A stretch of 64,000 bases of DNA, taken from the NCBI RefSeq assembly GCF_024701975.1, contig NZ_JANLNM010000013.1, positions 62,001 to 126,000 on the forward strand, in the 5' to 3' direction. The DNA is from Variovorax sp. ZS18.2.2 (lineage in GTDB: Bacteria; Pseudomonadota; Gammaproteobacteria; Burkholderiales; Burkholderiaceae_C). The position numbers and the translations under genes were made by a program. Shown here in pieces: positions 1 to 10,497 of this stretch (positions within the stretch are counted from its first letter, which is position 1; each line of letters opens with the position of its first letter). Below the pieces are notes generated by a model. That model was not told where the DNA came from and searched no databases. It saw only the letters and a list, made by a program, of their open reading frames with translations.

Positions 1-30
1 GCAGGGAGTGGAGTTCAGAGCCGCACATCG

Positions 31-951
31 TCAACCGGCTCGCTTGGTGCGGATCGCTTTGGACGCCCGGGAATTCGGCTCGCGCCCCAGCGCCTCGCTG
101 ATGTAGACGCCCGCGTCGATCAGCTTGTCCAGGTCGATGCCGGTCTCGATGCCCATGCCGTGCAGCATGTAGACCACGTCCTCGGTCGCGACGTTGCCCG
201 TCGCGCCCTTGGCGTAGGGGCAGCCACCCAGCCCCGCCGAAGACGACTGGAAGTTCCACACGCCCATCTCGAGCGCCGCCAGCGTGTTGACCAGCGCCTG
301 CCCGTAGGTGTCGTGGAAGTGGCCGGAAATGGCGGCTACATCGAAGTGCGCCAGCGTGGCCTCCATAGCCGCTTGCACCTTGCGCGGCGTGCCCACGCCG
401 ATGGTGTCGGCCACGTCCACGCGCTGCACGCCAATGCCCTTCATCAACTGCGCGAGGTAGCCGACCTTGGCCGGCGCGATCTCGCCTTCATAGGGGCAAC
501 CGACGGTGCACGACATCGCGCCGCGCACTCGGATGCCCTTCTCGAGCGCCGCGGCCACCACGGGTGCAAAGCGCTCGATGCTCTCGGCGATCGAGCAGTT
601 GATGTTCTTCTGGCTGAAGGCCTCGCTCGCGGCGCCGAACACCACGATCTCGTCGGGCCACTCCTCGCGCGGAGCGGCAATGGCGGCCTCGAAGCCCTTC
701 ATGTTGGGCGTGAGCACCGAGTAGAGAACGCCGGGCTTGCGCCGGATGCCGTGCATCACCTCGGCGTTGTCGGCCATCTGCGGCACCCACTTGGGCGAGA
801 CGAAACTGGTGACTTCGATTTCCTTGAGCCCCGCGTCCTGCAGGCGGTGCACGAGGCCGATCTTGATCTCGGCCGAGACGGGCTGCTTTTCGTTCTGCAG
901 GCCGTCGCGCGGGCCGACGTCGACGAGCTTGACGCGGGTGGGGAGTTTCAT
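31..951 (-). CDS. mvaB: Hydroxymethylglutaryl-CoA lyase
   Basis: Cleaves HMG-CoA to acetyl-CoA and acetoacetate, the last step of leucine degradation. The 306-residue protein opens with the family motif VDVGPRDGLQNE and carries the C-terminal signature GGCPYAKGATGN with its active-site Cys. Length is normal for bacterial HMG-CoA lyase (about 300). The frame stays open further upstream, but MKLPTRVKLVDVG matches the family N-terminus, so the ATG at 951 is chosen. The gene stands apart from the main leucine operon (3551-11670) but shares a distinctive repeat pair upstream (1042-1081) with it. Identity is near certain; the regulation is inferred. Confidence 0.95.
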   Translation of the reverse strand: MKLPTRVKLVDVGPRDGLQNEKQPVSAEIKIGLVHRLQDAGLKEIEVTSFVSPKWVPQMADNAEVMHGIRRKPGVLYSVLTPNMKGFEAAIAAPREEWPDEIVVFGAASEAFSQKNINCSIAESIERFAPVVAAALEKGIRVRGAMSCTVGCPYEGEIAPAKVGYLAQLMKGIGVQRVDVADTIGVGTPRKVQAAMEATLAHFDVAAISGHFHDTYGQALVNTLAALEMGVWNFQSSSAGLGGCPYAKGATGNVATEDVVYMLHGMGIETGIDLDKLIDAGVYISEALGREPNSRASKAIRTKRAG

Positions 952-1041
952 GGGATGTCTCTTGTGTCGCGGGAGGAGGAAAAAGCCGCCTTGGATTGTC
1001 GGCCACCTGGGAACACCCTGCCTGGTACACAAGTTCAGGAA

Positions 1042-1081
1042 GGTAGCAATGCGCGCCAGCGGGGTTGCAAATGGCGCCAGC
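1042..1081 (-). promoter_or_regulatory. Tandem 21-bp-spaced operator repeats upstream of mvaB
   Basis: On the + strand GGTAGCAATGCGCGCCA (1042-1058) is followed exactly 21 bp later by GGTTGCAAATGGCGCCA (1063-1079). The proximal unit ends 91 bp before the mvaB start. Almost the same pair, with the same spacing, orientation and distance, precedes ivd (11755-11792). Direct repeats two helical turns apart are typical of AraC-family activator sites. The AraC gene at 11811 is the obvious candidate to bind here, by inference. Confidence 0.6.
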
Positions 1082-1162
1082 CGCGGTCCCCCCAACAAAA
1101 GCGCCGGGGGGTTTCCCAACTGGGCCGCCTTTCCATGGCGGGATCGTCGGCAGTACGTGGCG

Positions 1163-2083
1163 TCAGTAGCCCCGAACGGGATCGACGATGCCGTTGATCG
1201 GCTGCCCCTCTTCCATCGCGCGGATCTTTCCGGCGATCTGGGTGATGGACTCCTCGCGCAGCGTGCGCGCCGAGCCGTGCGGCGTCACGGTGATCTTCGG
1301 GTGGCGCCAGAAGGCGTGGTCGGCCGGCAGCGGTTCGACCTGGAACACATCGAGCGTCGCGCCCGCGAGTTCGCCGGCATCGAGCATCGGAATGAGGTCG
1401 TCTTCAACCAGATGCCCGCCGCGCGCAATGCTGATCAGATAGCCCTCGGGCAAAAGCCTGCCCAGCGTCTTGCGGTTCAGGATGCCGCGCGTGGCCTCGG
1501 TCAACGGCAGCAGGTTGACCAGCACGCGCGTGGACGAAAGGAATTCGTCGAACTGCGCCTCGCCGTTGAACACCTGCACGCCATCGATGGCCTTGGGCGA
1601 GCGGCTCCAGCCCAGCACCGGAAACTCGAACTGCGCAACGGCCTTGGCCACGCGTTCGCCCAGCACGCCGAGCCCCATGATGCCGACCGGAAAGTCACGC
1701 CGCAGCTTCGGCTTGCGGTAGCTCCACTTGCCTTCGCGTGCATCGGCCTCGTACACATCGAACTCGCGGAAGTGGCGGATCAGCGTGTGGCACACGTATT
1801 CGGCCATCTGCACCGACATGCCCGCATCGTCGAGCCGCACGATGCGCGTGTGCGCGGGCACCTTGAGCTTGAGCAGCGCATCGACGCCCGCGCCGATGTT
1901 GAAGATGCCGCGCAGCTGTGGCTGCTGGTCGATGAATTCCTGCGGCGGCGCCCACACCACGGCATGGTCGGCCTGCGGCGCGCCGGGCTTCCAGGCTTCG
2001 ATGACGGCATCGGGGAGTTCGGCCTGCAGGCCTTCGATCCAGAGGTCTGGGCGGTTGTCGGTGAGGTAGACGGTGATTCGCAT
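1163..2083 (-). CDS. ghrA: 2-hydroxyacid dehydrogenase, glyoxylate/hydroxypyruvate reductase A type
   Basis: Predicted NAD(P)H-dependent reductase of glyoxylate or hydroxypyruvate. The 306-residue protein matches GhrA in length (about 312). It shows the Rossmann nucleotide-binding stretch GIMGLGVLGERV, the catalytic-Arg region SIARGGHLVEDD and the catalytic-His region TVTPHGSA. The start MRITVYLTDN at 2083 matches the GhrA N-terminus; an in-frame ATG lies 39 bp upstream but would add an unconserved tail. The gene is followed by mvaB across a 211-bp gap and is divergent from the EthD-like gene. Family is clear; the exact 2-oxoacid substrate is not. Confidence 0.85.
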   Translation of the reverse strand: MRITVYLTDNRPDLWIEGLQAELPDAVIEAWKPGAPQADHAVVWAPPQEFIDQQPQLRGIFNIGAGVDALLKLKVPAHTRIVRLDDAGMSVQMAEYVCHTLIRHFREFDVYEADAREGKWSYRKPKLRRDFPVGIMGLGVLGERVAKAVAQFEFPVLGWSRSPKAIDGVQVFNGEAQFDEFLSSTRVLVNLLPLTEATRGILNRKTLGRLLPEGYLISIARGGHLVEDDLIPMLDAGELAGATLDVFQVEPLPADHAFWRHPKITVTPHGSARTLREESITQIAGKIRAMEEGQPINGIVDPVRGY

Positions 2084-2178
2084 GGGGACGAATCTTAGTG
2101 AGGGCGCTGACGCGATGCCCATGGATGGCTATGCTCGAACGCCACCCACCCACTCACCCACCTCATCAGGAGACACCC

Positions 2179-2493
2179 ATGATCAGATTCAGCGTGATGT
2201 ACCCCTACGCGGCAGACGCCCGCTTCGACCACGCCTATTACCGCGACAAGCACATGCCGCTGCTGAAGGCGCGCCTGGGCGATGCCTGCATCTCGTACAT
2301 CATCGAGAAGGGACTGGCCGGCGGTGCGCCCGGAACCCCGCCCACCTACGTCGGCATGTGCCACGTGCTCAGCGAATCGGTCGAGGCCTTCCAGACAGCG
2401 TTCGGGCCGCATGCGAAGGAGATCAGGGACGACGTCAGGAACTACACCGACATTACGCCGGTGATACAGATCAGTGAAGTGGTGGTGGGCTGA
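2179..2493 (+). CDS. EthD family protein
   Basis: A 104-residue protein of the EthD/dimeric alpha-beta barrel family. It has the typical opening (IRFSVMYP), the segment YYRDKHMPLLKARLGD and a C-terminal beta strand. EthD was first described next to an ether-degrading P450 system; most homologues have no known reaction. The ATG at 2179 follows an AGGAGA ribosome site at about 8 bp. It is transcribed alone, convergent with the DUF4349 gene and divergent from ghrA. Function here is unknown. Confidence 0.8.
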   Translation: MIRFSVMYPYAADARFDHAYYRDKHMPLLKARLGDACISYIIEKGLAGGAPGTPPTYVGMCHVLSESVEAFQTAFGPHAKEIRDDVRNYTDITPVIQISEVVVG

Positions 2494-2511
2494 TCGCCCA
2501 CACCACCCCGC

Positions 2512-3459
2512 TCACGCCGCCTTCGCGCGGCGGCGGCGCCACACCAAGCGCACCAGCCACACCATCGGCAGCCCCACCAGCAACACCCACGGCAACACCG
2601 CCGCCAGGAAGGTGATGAGCACGCCCACGCTTTCCGCCAGCACCGAACCGGCTTCGCGCAGCGCACGCATCATCGGGTTGTAGCTGCGGCCGCCCTGCGA
2701 CAGCGTGCGCGTCGGCGTGAACTGGATCTGGATGTGCTGCTTGGTGGTCTGCTGCTCGAGCACCTTGCGCTGCGTGGCGCTGCTGTCGAGCTCGGCCTGA
2801 GTGTCGGCCAGCGTGCGCTGTATTTCCAGCAGGTCGGACATGTCGCGCTTGGTCGTCTTGTCGCGCAGCATGAGGCGCAGGCTGTCGCGGAACTCGACGC
2901 GGTTCTTGATGCGCGCCTCGACGTCGATCACCTCGGCCGTCCTGTCCTCGCTCGTGGTGTTCTGCGACACCACATTGGCCACGCCGGCCAACCCGCTGAG
3001 CAGCTTGTCGACGTCGGCCGGGGCCACGCGCATCTCGAGCATCGCGTTGCCGGGCTGCTGCGGCGTCTCGCGCAGCAGCGAGGACGACAGCAGCTCGCAC
3101 TGCAGCGTGCCGCAGAGGTCGCGCACCTTGCCCCAGGCGTCGGCGAGCTGGTCGGGGGCCACTTCGACATTCAGGTCCTGCCGCACCGCGAGATAGCGCT
3201 GCAGCGGCGTGCCCTGGAGCACATCGGAAGCGCCGGAGCCCGCGGCCGCAGGCGCTTGCTGTTCGGCCTCCCTCGCCACCTGCTTCATCCGCATGGACCC
3301 GCCCGGGGCCGAGATGGGTTCGGCGGGAGGGGGAGCTGCCCCCGTGGCGTTGTGCCTGTCGCAGCCGCCCACCGACAGGGCGGCCGCCAGGACCAGCAGG
3401 AAGATGCCCGACCGGCGGCCGGTGGCAGGAGACGAGAACGGGTGCTTGCGATGCATCAT
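2512..3459 (-). CDS. DUF4349 domain lipoprotein
   Basis: A 315-residue predicted lipoprotein. After a basic N-terminus, a hydrophobic signal (IFLLVLAAALSV) ends in a lipobox with Cys (SVGGC). The middle contains the DUF4349 fold (RQDLNVEV..., then LEMRVAPADVDKLL) and a coiled coil near DLLEIQRTLADTQAEL. A C-terminal membrane helix (LPWVLLVGLPMVWLVRL) is followed by a basic tail RRRRAK. The protein is therefore anchored at both ends, with a periplasmic coiled coil. Role unknown. It lies downstream of the mccA terminator and is likely its own transcription unit. Confidence 0.8.
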   Translation of the reverse strand: MMHRKHPFSSPATGRRSGIFLLVLAAALSVGGCDRHNATGAAPPPAEPISAPGGSMRMKQVAREAEQQAPAAAGSGASDVLQGTPLQRYLAVRQDLNVEVAPDQLADAWGKVRDLCGTLQCELLSSSLLRETPQQPGNAMLEMRVAPADVDKLLSGLAGVANVVSQNTTSEDRTAEVIDVEARIKNRVEFRDSLRLMLRDKTTKRDMSDLLEIQRTLADTQAELDSSATQRKVLEQQTTKQHIQIQFTPTRTLSQGGRSYNPMMRALREAGSVLAESVGVLITFLAAVLPWVLLVGLPMVWLVRLVWRRRRAKAA

Positions 3460-3525
3460 GAAAACCCCTTGAAGTGATGACTACCGCAGCTGATACGGAC
3501 GAGCCCCCGCAACGGGGTTAAAGAA

Positions 3526-3546
3526 TTTCGCGGGAGGCCCGCGAAA
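3526..3546 (-). terminator. Rho-independent terminator of the leucine operon
   Basis: The perfect 9-bp stem TTTCGCGGG / CCCGCGAAA with a 3-nt loop lies 5 bp past the mccA stop. On the minus strand it is followed by TTCTTT. Position and structure fit an intrinsic terminator for the ivd-to-mccA operon. Confidence 0.7.
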
Positions 3547-3550
3547 CTCG

Positions 3551-5551
3551 TCAGGCTGTGGCGGCCATCCGCAACAATTCGTCGCCCTCGGCCACCTGCT
3601 CGCCGGGCGAGAACATCAGTTCTTCGACCGTGCCATCGGCGGGCGCTGCGATGGTGTGCTCCATCTTCATGGCCTCCATCACCGCCAGCGGCTGGCCGCG
3701 GCTGACCTTGTCGCCGGCCTTCACCGCGAAGGACACGACCTTGCCAGGCATCGGCGCGGTGAGCCGGCCGCCTTCGGCCTGGGTGTCGCCCGCGTGGGCG
3801 AGGCGGTCGATGGCGGTGATCTTCGTGGCGCCCTTCGCGGCGAACACGTGAGCCGTGGCGCCGTCGATGTGCACATCCAGCGTCTGGCGCGAGCCACCGA
3901 ACTCGACCTCGAACTCGCCCGTCGGGAACTGGCCGATGACCAGCGACCCTGCCGTGCCGCCGGCTTCGAGCCAGAGGCCGCCGTCGCGCTTGTAGGTCAG
4001 CACGGCCGTCTGCTCAGCGCCGCGGAATTCGAAGTCGAAGTGGCGCCGGTATTCGCCCAACGCGCGCCAGCCGTCGCGGCGGGCAAAGGGATCGGGCATC
4101 TTCGCAGGCCACTCGGTGATCAGCGTGCGCGTGATCGCGGCGGCTGCGGCCAGCGGCAGGCCCAGCGCCTCGCGGTCGAACAGCACGGTGCGCTCGCGCT
4201 CGATCAGCGCAGTGTCCAGGTTCGCCTTCGAGAACGATTCGGTCGCGAGGATGCCGCGCAAAAACTGCACGTTGGTCGCCACGCCCACGATCTGCACCTG
4301 CGCGAGCGCGGCGTCGAGCCGGGCCAGCGCCTCGGCGCGCGTGCTGCCGTGCACGATCAGCTTGGCGATCATCGAGTCGTAGAAGGGCGAGATCTCGCCG
4401 CCCTCGCGCACGCCGTCGTCGATGCGCACGCGGCTGCGCTGGAAGGCGGTCGCTTGCGGCTTGCGATAAACGCGCAGCGTGCCGGTGGCGGGCAGGAAGT
4501 TGTTGTCGGGGTTCTCGGCGCAGATGCGCGCTTCGATCGCGTGGCCGTGGATCTGCAGGTCCGCCTGCTTCGAGGGCAACGTCTCGCCCGAGGCCACGCG
4601 CAGTTGCCATTCGACGAGATCCAGGCCGGTGATGGCTTCGGTCACCGGATGCTCCACCTGCAGGCGCGTGTTCATCTCCATGAAGAAGAAGTTCATCTCG
4701 CCGCCTTCGCGCTGCTCGACGATGAACTCGACGGTGCCGGCGCCGACGTAGTTCACGGCACGCGCGGCAGCCACGGCCGCATCGCCCATCTCCTTGCGCA
4801 TTGCTTCCGTCATGCCGGGCGCGGGCGCTTCTTCCAGCACCTTCTGGTGGCGCCGCTGCACCGAGCAGTCACGCTCGAACAGATAGACATAGTTGCCGTG
4901 CGCGTCACCGAACACCTGGATCTCGATGTGGCGCGGGCGCTGCACGTACTTCTCGATCAGCACCGCGTCGTCGCCGAAGCTGTTGATGGCCTCACGCTTG
5001 CACGAGGCCAGCGCGGCCTCGAAATCCGCGGCCTTGTCGACCGCCCGCATGCCCTTGCCGCCGCCGCCCGCGCTCGCCTTGATGAGCACCGGGTAGCCGA
5101 TGCGGTCGGCTTCGCGCTGCAACAGCGCCGGGTCCTGGTCGTGGCCGTGGTAGCCGGGCACCAGCGGCACGCCGGCCTTCTCCATCAATTGTTTCGACTC
5201 GGCCTTCAGGCCCATCGCCTTGATCGCCGAGGGCGGCGGGCCGATGAAAACCAGGCCCACGTCGGCGCAGGCCTGCGCGAACTCTTCGTTCTCGCTGAGG
5301 AAGCCGTAGCCCGGATGCACCGCCTCGGCGCCCGTGGCCTTGGCGGCTTCGAGGATTCGCTCCCAACGCAGGTAGCTTTCCTTGGGTGCGCTGCCTCCGA
5401 TGTGCACCGACTCGTCGCAGGCACGCACGTGGTTGGCATGCGCGTCGGCATCGGAGTACACGGCGACCGTGCGAATCGCCATACGACGGGCAGTTGCCGC
5501 AACTCGGCACGCAATCTCGCCACGGTTGGCGATCAGGATTTTCTTAAACAT
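3551..5551 (-). CDS. mccA: Methylcrotonyl-CoA carboxylase alpha (biotin) subunit
   Basis: Biotin carboxylase and biotin carrier subunit of 3-methylcrotonyl-CoA carboxylase. The 666 residues contain an N-terminal biotin carboxylase half (FKKILIANRGEIACRV; ATP-grasp loop SAGGGGKGM; EMNTRLQVEHPVTE) and a C-terminal biotinyl domain with AMKMEH, biotin Lys about residue 629. It is the last gene of the leucine operon. Its ATG overlaps the stop of the upstream DUF4126 gene by 8 bp (ATGTTTAA), with a GGGAGA ribosome site, suggesting translational coupling. The mccB partner and hydratase upstream settle methylcrotonyl-CoA as the substrate rather than acetyl- or propionyl-CoA. Confidence 0.93.
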   Translation of the reverse strand: MFKKILIANRGEIACRVAATARRMAIRTVAVYSDADAHANHVRACDESVHIGGSAPKESYLRWERILEAAKATGAEAVHPGYGFLSENEEFAQACADVGLVFIGPPPSAIKAMGLKAESKQLMEKAGVPLVPGYHGHDQDPALLQREADRIGYPVLIKASAGGGGKGMRAVDKAADFEAALASCKREAINSFGDDAVLIEKYVQRPRHIEIQVFGDAHGNYVYLFERDCSVQRRHQKVLEEAPAPGMTEAMRKEMGDAAVAAARAVNYVGAGTVEFIVEQREGGEMNFFFMEMNTRLQVEHPVTEAITGLDLVEWQLRVASGETLPSKQADLQIHGHAIEARICAENPDNNFLPATGTLRVYRKPQATAFQRSRVRIDDGVREGGEISPFYDSMIAKLIVHGSTRAEALARLDAALAQVQIVGVATNVQFLRGILATESFSKANLDTALIERERTVLFDREALGLPLAAAAAITRTLITEWPAKMPDPFARRDGWRALGEYRRHFDFEFRGAEQTAVLTYKRDGGLWLEAGGTAGSLVIGQFPTGEFEVEFGGSRQTLDVHIDGATAHVFAAKGATKITAIDRLAHAGDTQAEGGRLTAPMPGKVVSFAVKAGDKVSRGQPLAVMEAMKMEHTIAAPADGTVEELMFSPGEQVAEGDELLRMAATA

Positions 5552-6215
5552 TCGGAGTGTCTCCCGGAGGATTCTTTTTCAGTTGAAACGCAGGCACGAC
5601 GCCCGGATCGGGTCGGCCGCTGAAGATGCGGGCCACGCGGCTGAACAGCGCGCTCAGAAAGCGCCAGCTCTTGCGGATGAGCCACACGCTGAGCACCAGC
5701 ACGAGGACGAACAGCACAAGAAAAACGAGCGGATGCGCCACCGCGAGCCACAACCCCGCCGGCACCATCGTGTCTTCGACCAGCGAAGCGCCCACGTTGG
5801 TAAACGGCTCGGGCGAGGTGTTGATGGCCGCGCGCGTCGTGGCCTTGGCCGCATGCGCCGTGGCCGCGAAGCCGCCGCCGACCAGCGCGGCCACGATGGC
5901 CATCACGCCGTGGTCCGCGCCGAACACGCTGGCCGCGAGCGCGGCGCCCGCGGGAATGCGGATCGCGGTGTGCACCACATCCCACAGCGAGTCGAGGCCC
6001 GGGATCTTGTCGGCGAAGAATTCGATGAACACCATGAAGCCGCTGGCCGCGATCACCACCGGATGCGCCAGCAGTTGCAGCCCGCTCGGCAGCGGCACCC
6101 AGCCGAAGTAGCCGACCACCCCCGTCAGCAGAACGACGAGGTACAGGCGCACGCCGCTGGCCCAACCGATGGCTGCGGACAGTGCGAGCAGTTGGGGCAT
6201 GTCGAGCGTGTTCAT
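5544..6215 (-). CDS. DUF4126 family membrane protein inside the leucine operon
   Basis: A 223-residue integral membrane protein of the DUF4126 family. Several hydrophobic segments are visible (LLALSAAIGWASGVRLYLVV, VVIAASGFMVFIEF, LVFLVLFVLVLVLSVWLI) together with Gly/Ala-rich stretches (AAGAALAASVFGA, AALVGGGFAATAHAAKA). No catalytic motif is visible. It sits between the hydratase gene (16-bp gap) and mccA (8-bp overlap), so it is surely co-transcribed with leucine catabolism, yet it has no known step there. A role in transport or membrane organisation is possible but untested. Confidence 0.8.
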   Translation of the reverse strand: MNTLDMPQLLALSAAIGWASGVRLYLVVLLTGVVGYFGWVPLPSGLQLLAHPVVIAASGFMVFIEFFADKIPGLDSLWDVVHTAIRIPAGAALAASVFGADHGVMAIVAALVGGGFAATAHAAKATTRAAINTSPEPFTNVGASLVEDTMVPAGLWLAVAHPLVFLVLFVLVLVLSVWLIRKSWRFLSALFSRVARIFSGRPDPGVVPAFQLKKNPPGDTPNV

Positions 6216-6231
6216 GGCGTGTCCTTGCTTG

Positions 6232-7026
6232 TCAGCCGGCGAGCCAGGAGGGCTTGCGCTTCTGCAAGAAGGCCTGCACGCCCTCGCGACCCTCGTCGCT
6301 TGCGCGGATGTCGGCGATGCCCTCGACGGTCTTCGCGATGAGCGCGTCGTCGATCTCGCGGCCGGCCACGTCGGCGATCAACTGCTTGCAGGCGCGTACG
6401 GCGGCCGGGCTCGCGCCGGTCAGCGCCTTCAGCAGTTCATCGACCTTGGCATCGAGCGCATCGGCGGTCACCACTTCATGCACGAAACCGATGCGGTGCG
6501 CCTCGGCGGCGGTGAAGCGCTCGGCCGTGAGGAAGTAGCGCTGCGAGGCGCGCGTGCCCATCGCGCGCAGCACGTAAGGGCTGATGGTCGCGGGCACGAG
6601 GCCGATCTTGACTTCGCTGAGGCAATACCACGCGGTGTCCACGCTCACGGCCATGTCGCAGGCCGCGACCAGCCCCATTCCGCCGGCATACACATCGCCC
6701 TGCACACGCGCGATGGTGGGCTTGGGGCACTCGGCGATGGTGCGCAGCATGGCTGCGAGCTTGCCCGCGTCGGCGATGTTCTCGCCCCGCGTGAAGTCGG
6801 CCATGCGGCGCATCCAGTTGAGGTTCGCGCCCGCGCAGAAGGCCGGGCCGTTCGCGCCGAGCACGATGGCCTTGACCTGCGGCGCGGCGCCGGCTTCGGT
6901 GAAGGCCTGCGTCAGCTCGGCGATGACGATGTCGTCGAAGGCATTGCGGGCGTCGGGCTGATCGAGCCAGATGCGGGCGATGGCGCCGTCGATGGAGAGA
7001 TTCAGTTTGGTGAAGGTGCTGCTCAT
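6232..7026 (-). CDS. liuC: Enoyl-CoA hydratase, probable 3-methylglutaconyl-CoA hydratase
   Basis: A 264-residue crotonase-family protein. The oxyanion-hole segments are GANGPAFCAGANLNWM and YAGGMGLVAACDMAV, followed by SEVKIGLVPATISPYV. Length and motifs fit the hydratase that converts 3-methylglutaconyl-CoA to HMG-CoA. Its position directly after mccB (13-bp gap), and the presence of mvaB in the window, complete the pathway ivd, mccAB, hydratase, mvaB. The start MSSTFTKLNLSI at 7026 is chosen over longer in-frame options because it matches the family N-terminus. Exact substrate comes from context. Confidence 0.88.
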   Translation of the reverse strand: MSSTFTKLNLSIDGAIARIWLDQPDARNAFDDIVIAELTQAFTEAGAAPQVKAIVLGANGPAFCAGANLNWMRRMADFTRGENIADAGKLAAMLRTIAECPKPTIARVQGDVYAGGMGLVAACDMAVSVDTAWYCLSEVKIGLVPATISPYVLRAMGTRASQRYFLTAERFTAAEAHRIGFVHEVVTADALDAKVDELLKALTGASPAAVRACKQLIADVAGREIDDALIAKTVEGIADIRASDEGREGVQAFLQKRKPSWLAG

Positions 7027-7039
7027 GCCGTGCCCCTCT

Positions 7040-8664
7040 TCACATGCGGAAGATGCCGAACTTCGGTTCGGGAATCGGCGCATTGCGCGACGCGGCCAAT
7101 CCCAGCGCGAGCACACGGCGCGTATCGGCCGGGTCGATGATCCCGTCGTCCCACAACCGCGCCGTCGCGTAGTAGGGGTGCCCCTGGTCTTCGTACTGCT
7201 GGCGGATCGGCGCCTTGAAGGCCTCTTCCTCGTCCTTGCTCCAGCTGCCGCCCTTGAGCTCGATGCCGTCGCGCTTCACCGTCGCCAGCACGCTCGCGGC
7301 CTGCTCGCCGCCCATCACACTGATGCGCGCGTTGGGCCACATCCAGAGGAAGCGCGGGCTGTACGCGCGGCCGCACATGCCGTAGTTGCCGGCGCCGAAG
7401 CTGCCGCCGATGATGATGGTGAACTTGGGCACGTTGGCGGTGGCCACCGCCGTCACCATCTTCGCGCCGTGGCGCGCGATGCCTTCGTTCTCGTACTTGC
7501 GGCCGACCATGAAGCCGGTGATGTTCTGCAGGAACACCAGCGGGATCTTGCGGTGGCAGCACAGCTCGATGAAGTGCGCGCCCTTCTGCGCCGACTCGCT
7601 GAACAGGATGCCGTTGTTGGCGATGATTCCGACGGGCATGCCCTCGATCTCGGCGAAGCCGCAGACCAGCGTGGCGCCAAAGCGCGCCTTGAACTCGTGG
7701 AACTCGCTGCCGTCGACGATGCGCGCGATGATCTCGCGCACGTCGAAGGGCTTGCGGGTGTCGGTGGGGATCACGCCGTAGAGCTCTTCGCGCGGGAACG
7801 CGGGTGCGTTCACTGCCGGATGTGCGGCCGGCTGCGGCGCTGCGGCCTTGGCATTGAGATTCGCCACCGCCGAACGCGCGAGCGCCAGCGCGTGCAGGTC
7901 GTTCTGCGCGAGGTGATCGACCACGCCCGAGAGCCGCGTGTGCACGTCGCCGCCGCCGAGGTCTTCGGCCGTCACGACCTCGCCGGTGGCCGCCTTCACG
8001 AGCGGCGGACCACCCAGGAAGATGGTGCCCTGGTTCTTCACGATGATCGACTCGTCGCTCATCGCCGGCACATACGCGCCGCCCGCCGTGCACGAGCCCA
8101 TGACCACCGCGATCTGCGGGATGCCCTGGGCGCTCATGTTGGCCTGGTTGTAGAAGATGCGGCCGAAGTGGTCGCGGTCGGGGAACACCTCGTCCTGGTT
8201 CGGCAGGTTGGCGCCACCCGAGTCGACGAGGTAGATACAGGGCAGGCGGTTCTGCTCGGCAACCTCTTGCGCGCGCAGATGCTTCTTCACCGTCATCGGG
8301 TAGTAGGTGCCGCCCTTCACCGTCGCGTCGTTGCAGACGATCATGCAATCGACACCGTTCACGCGGCCGATGCCGGTGATGATGCCGGCGCCGGGTGCCG
8401 ATTCGGCCCCCTTGGCATCGAGGTACATCGCATGCGCAGCCAGCGGCGCGATTTCGAGGAACGGCGTGCCCGGGTCGAGCAGCTCGGCCACGCGGTCGCG
8501 CGGCAGCAGCTTGCCCCGGCCCGTGTGCTTCGCGCGCGCAGCCTCGCCGCCGCCCTGCTCCACTTTGGCGAACTGCGCATGCAGGTCATCGACCAAGGCG
8601 CGCATCGCAGCGGCATTCGCCTGGAAGTCTGCGGAGCGGGCGTTGAGTTTGGTTTCGAGTTTGC

Positions 8665-8668
<4 letters not shown>
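7040..8668 (-). CDS. mccB: Methylcrotonyl-CoA carboxylase beta (carboxyltransferase) subunit
   Basis: Transfers CO2 from biotin to 3-methylcrotonyl-CoA. The 542 residues show the two crotonase-like carboxyltransferase halves: LLPRDRVAELLDPGTPF and YLVDSGGANLPNQDEVFPD in the first, and NITGFMVGRKYENEGIARHG and SFGAGNYGMCGRAYSPRF in the second. The ATG at 8668 overlaps the stop of the acyl-CoA synthetase (ATGA), implying translational coupling. An uninterrupted reading frame continues far upstream through the synthetase gene in the wrong frame; that part is not coding. Partner of mccA four genes downstream. Confidence 0.94.
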
Positions 8669-10347
<1,679 letters not shown>

Positions 10348-10376
10348 GTCCTTCCTTGTCTCCGTTTTGTCTTGCT

Positions 10377-10486
10377 CCTTCCCCTTCCGGGGGAAGGTTG
10401 GGATGGGGGCAAGCGGCGCTTGTTCGGCGCAATGCTTCATCGAACGCCGCTTGCCCCCACCCCTGCCCTCCCCCGGAAGGGGAGGG
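10377..10486. repeat. Long imperfect inverted repeat inside the leucine operon
   Basis: Two arms of about 40 bp (10377-10418 and 10445-10486) are imperfect inverted copies, each ending in the GGGGGCAAGCGGCG core and each carrying its own CCTTCC...GGAAGG mini-palindrome. It fills the gap between ivd and the acyl-CoA synthetase. The element resembles the REP-like pair at 14821-14931. In the transcript it would form a very stable hairpin, which could trim or protect the ivd message; that effect is inferred. Confidence 0.75.
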
Positions 10487-10497
10487 GGAAAAACAGC

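Noticed and set aside
3656..5623. Long plus-strand open frame opposite mccA
   Set aside because: Arg/His/Ala/Gly-rich product with no recognisable motif, antisense to an unmistakable biotin carboxylase; a high-GC shadow frame. The same applies to long antisense frames opposite acs, glyS, thiC and aceK.
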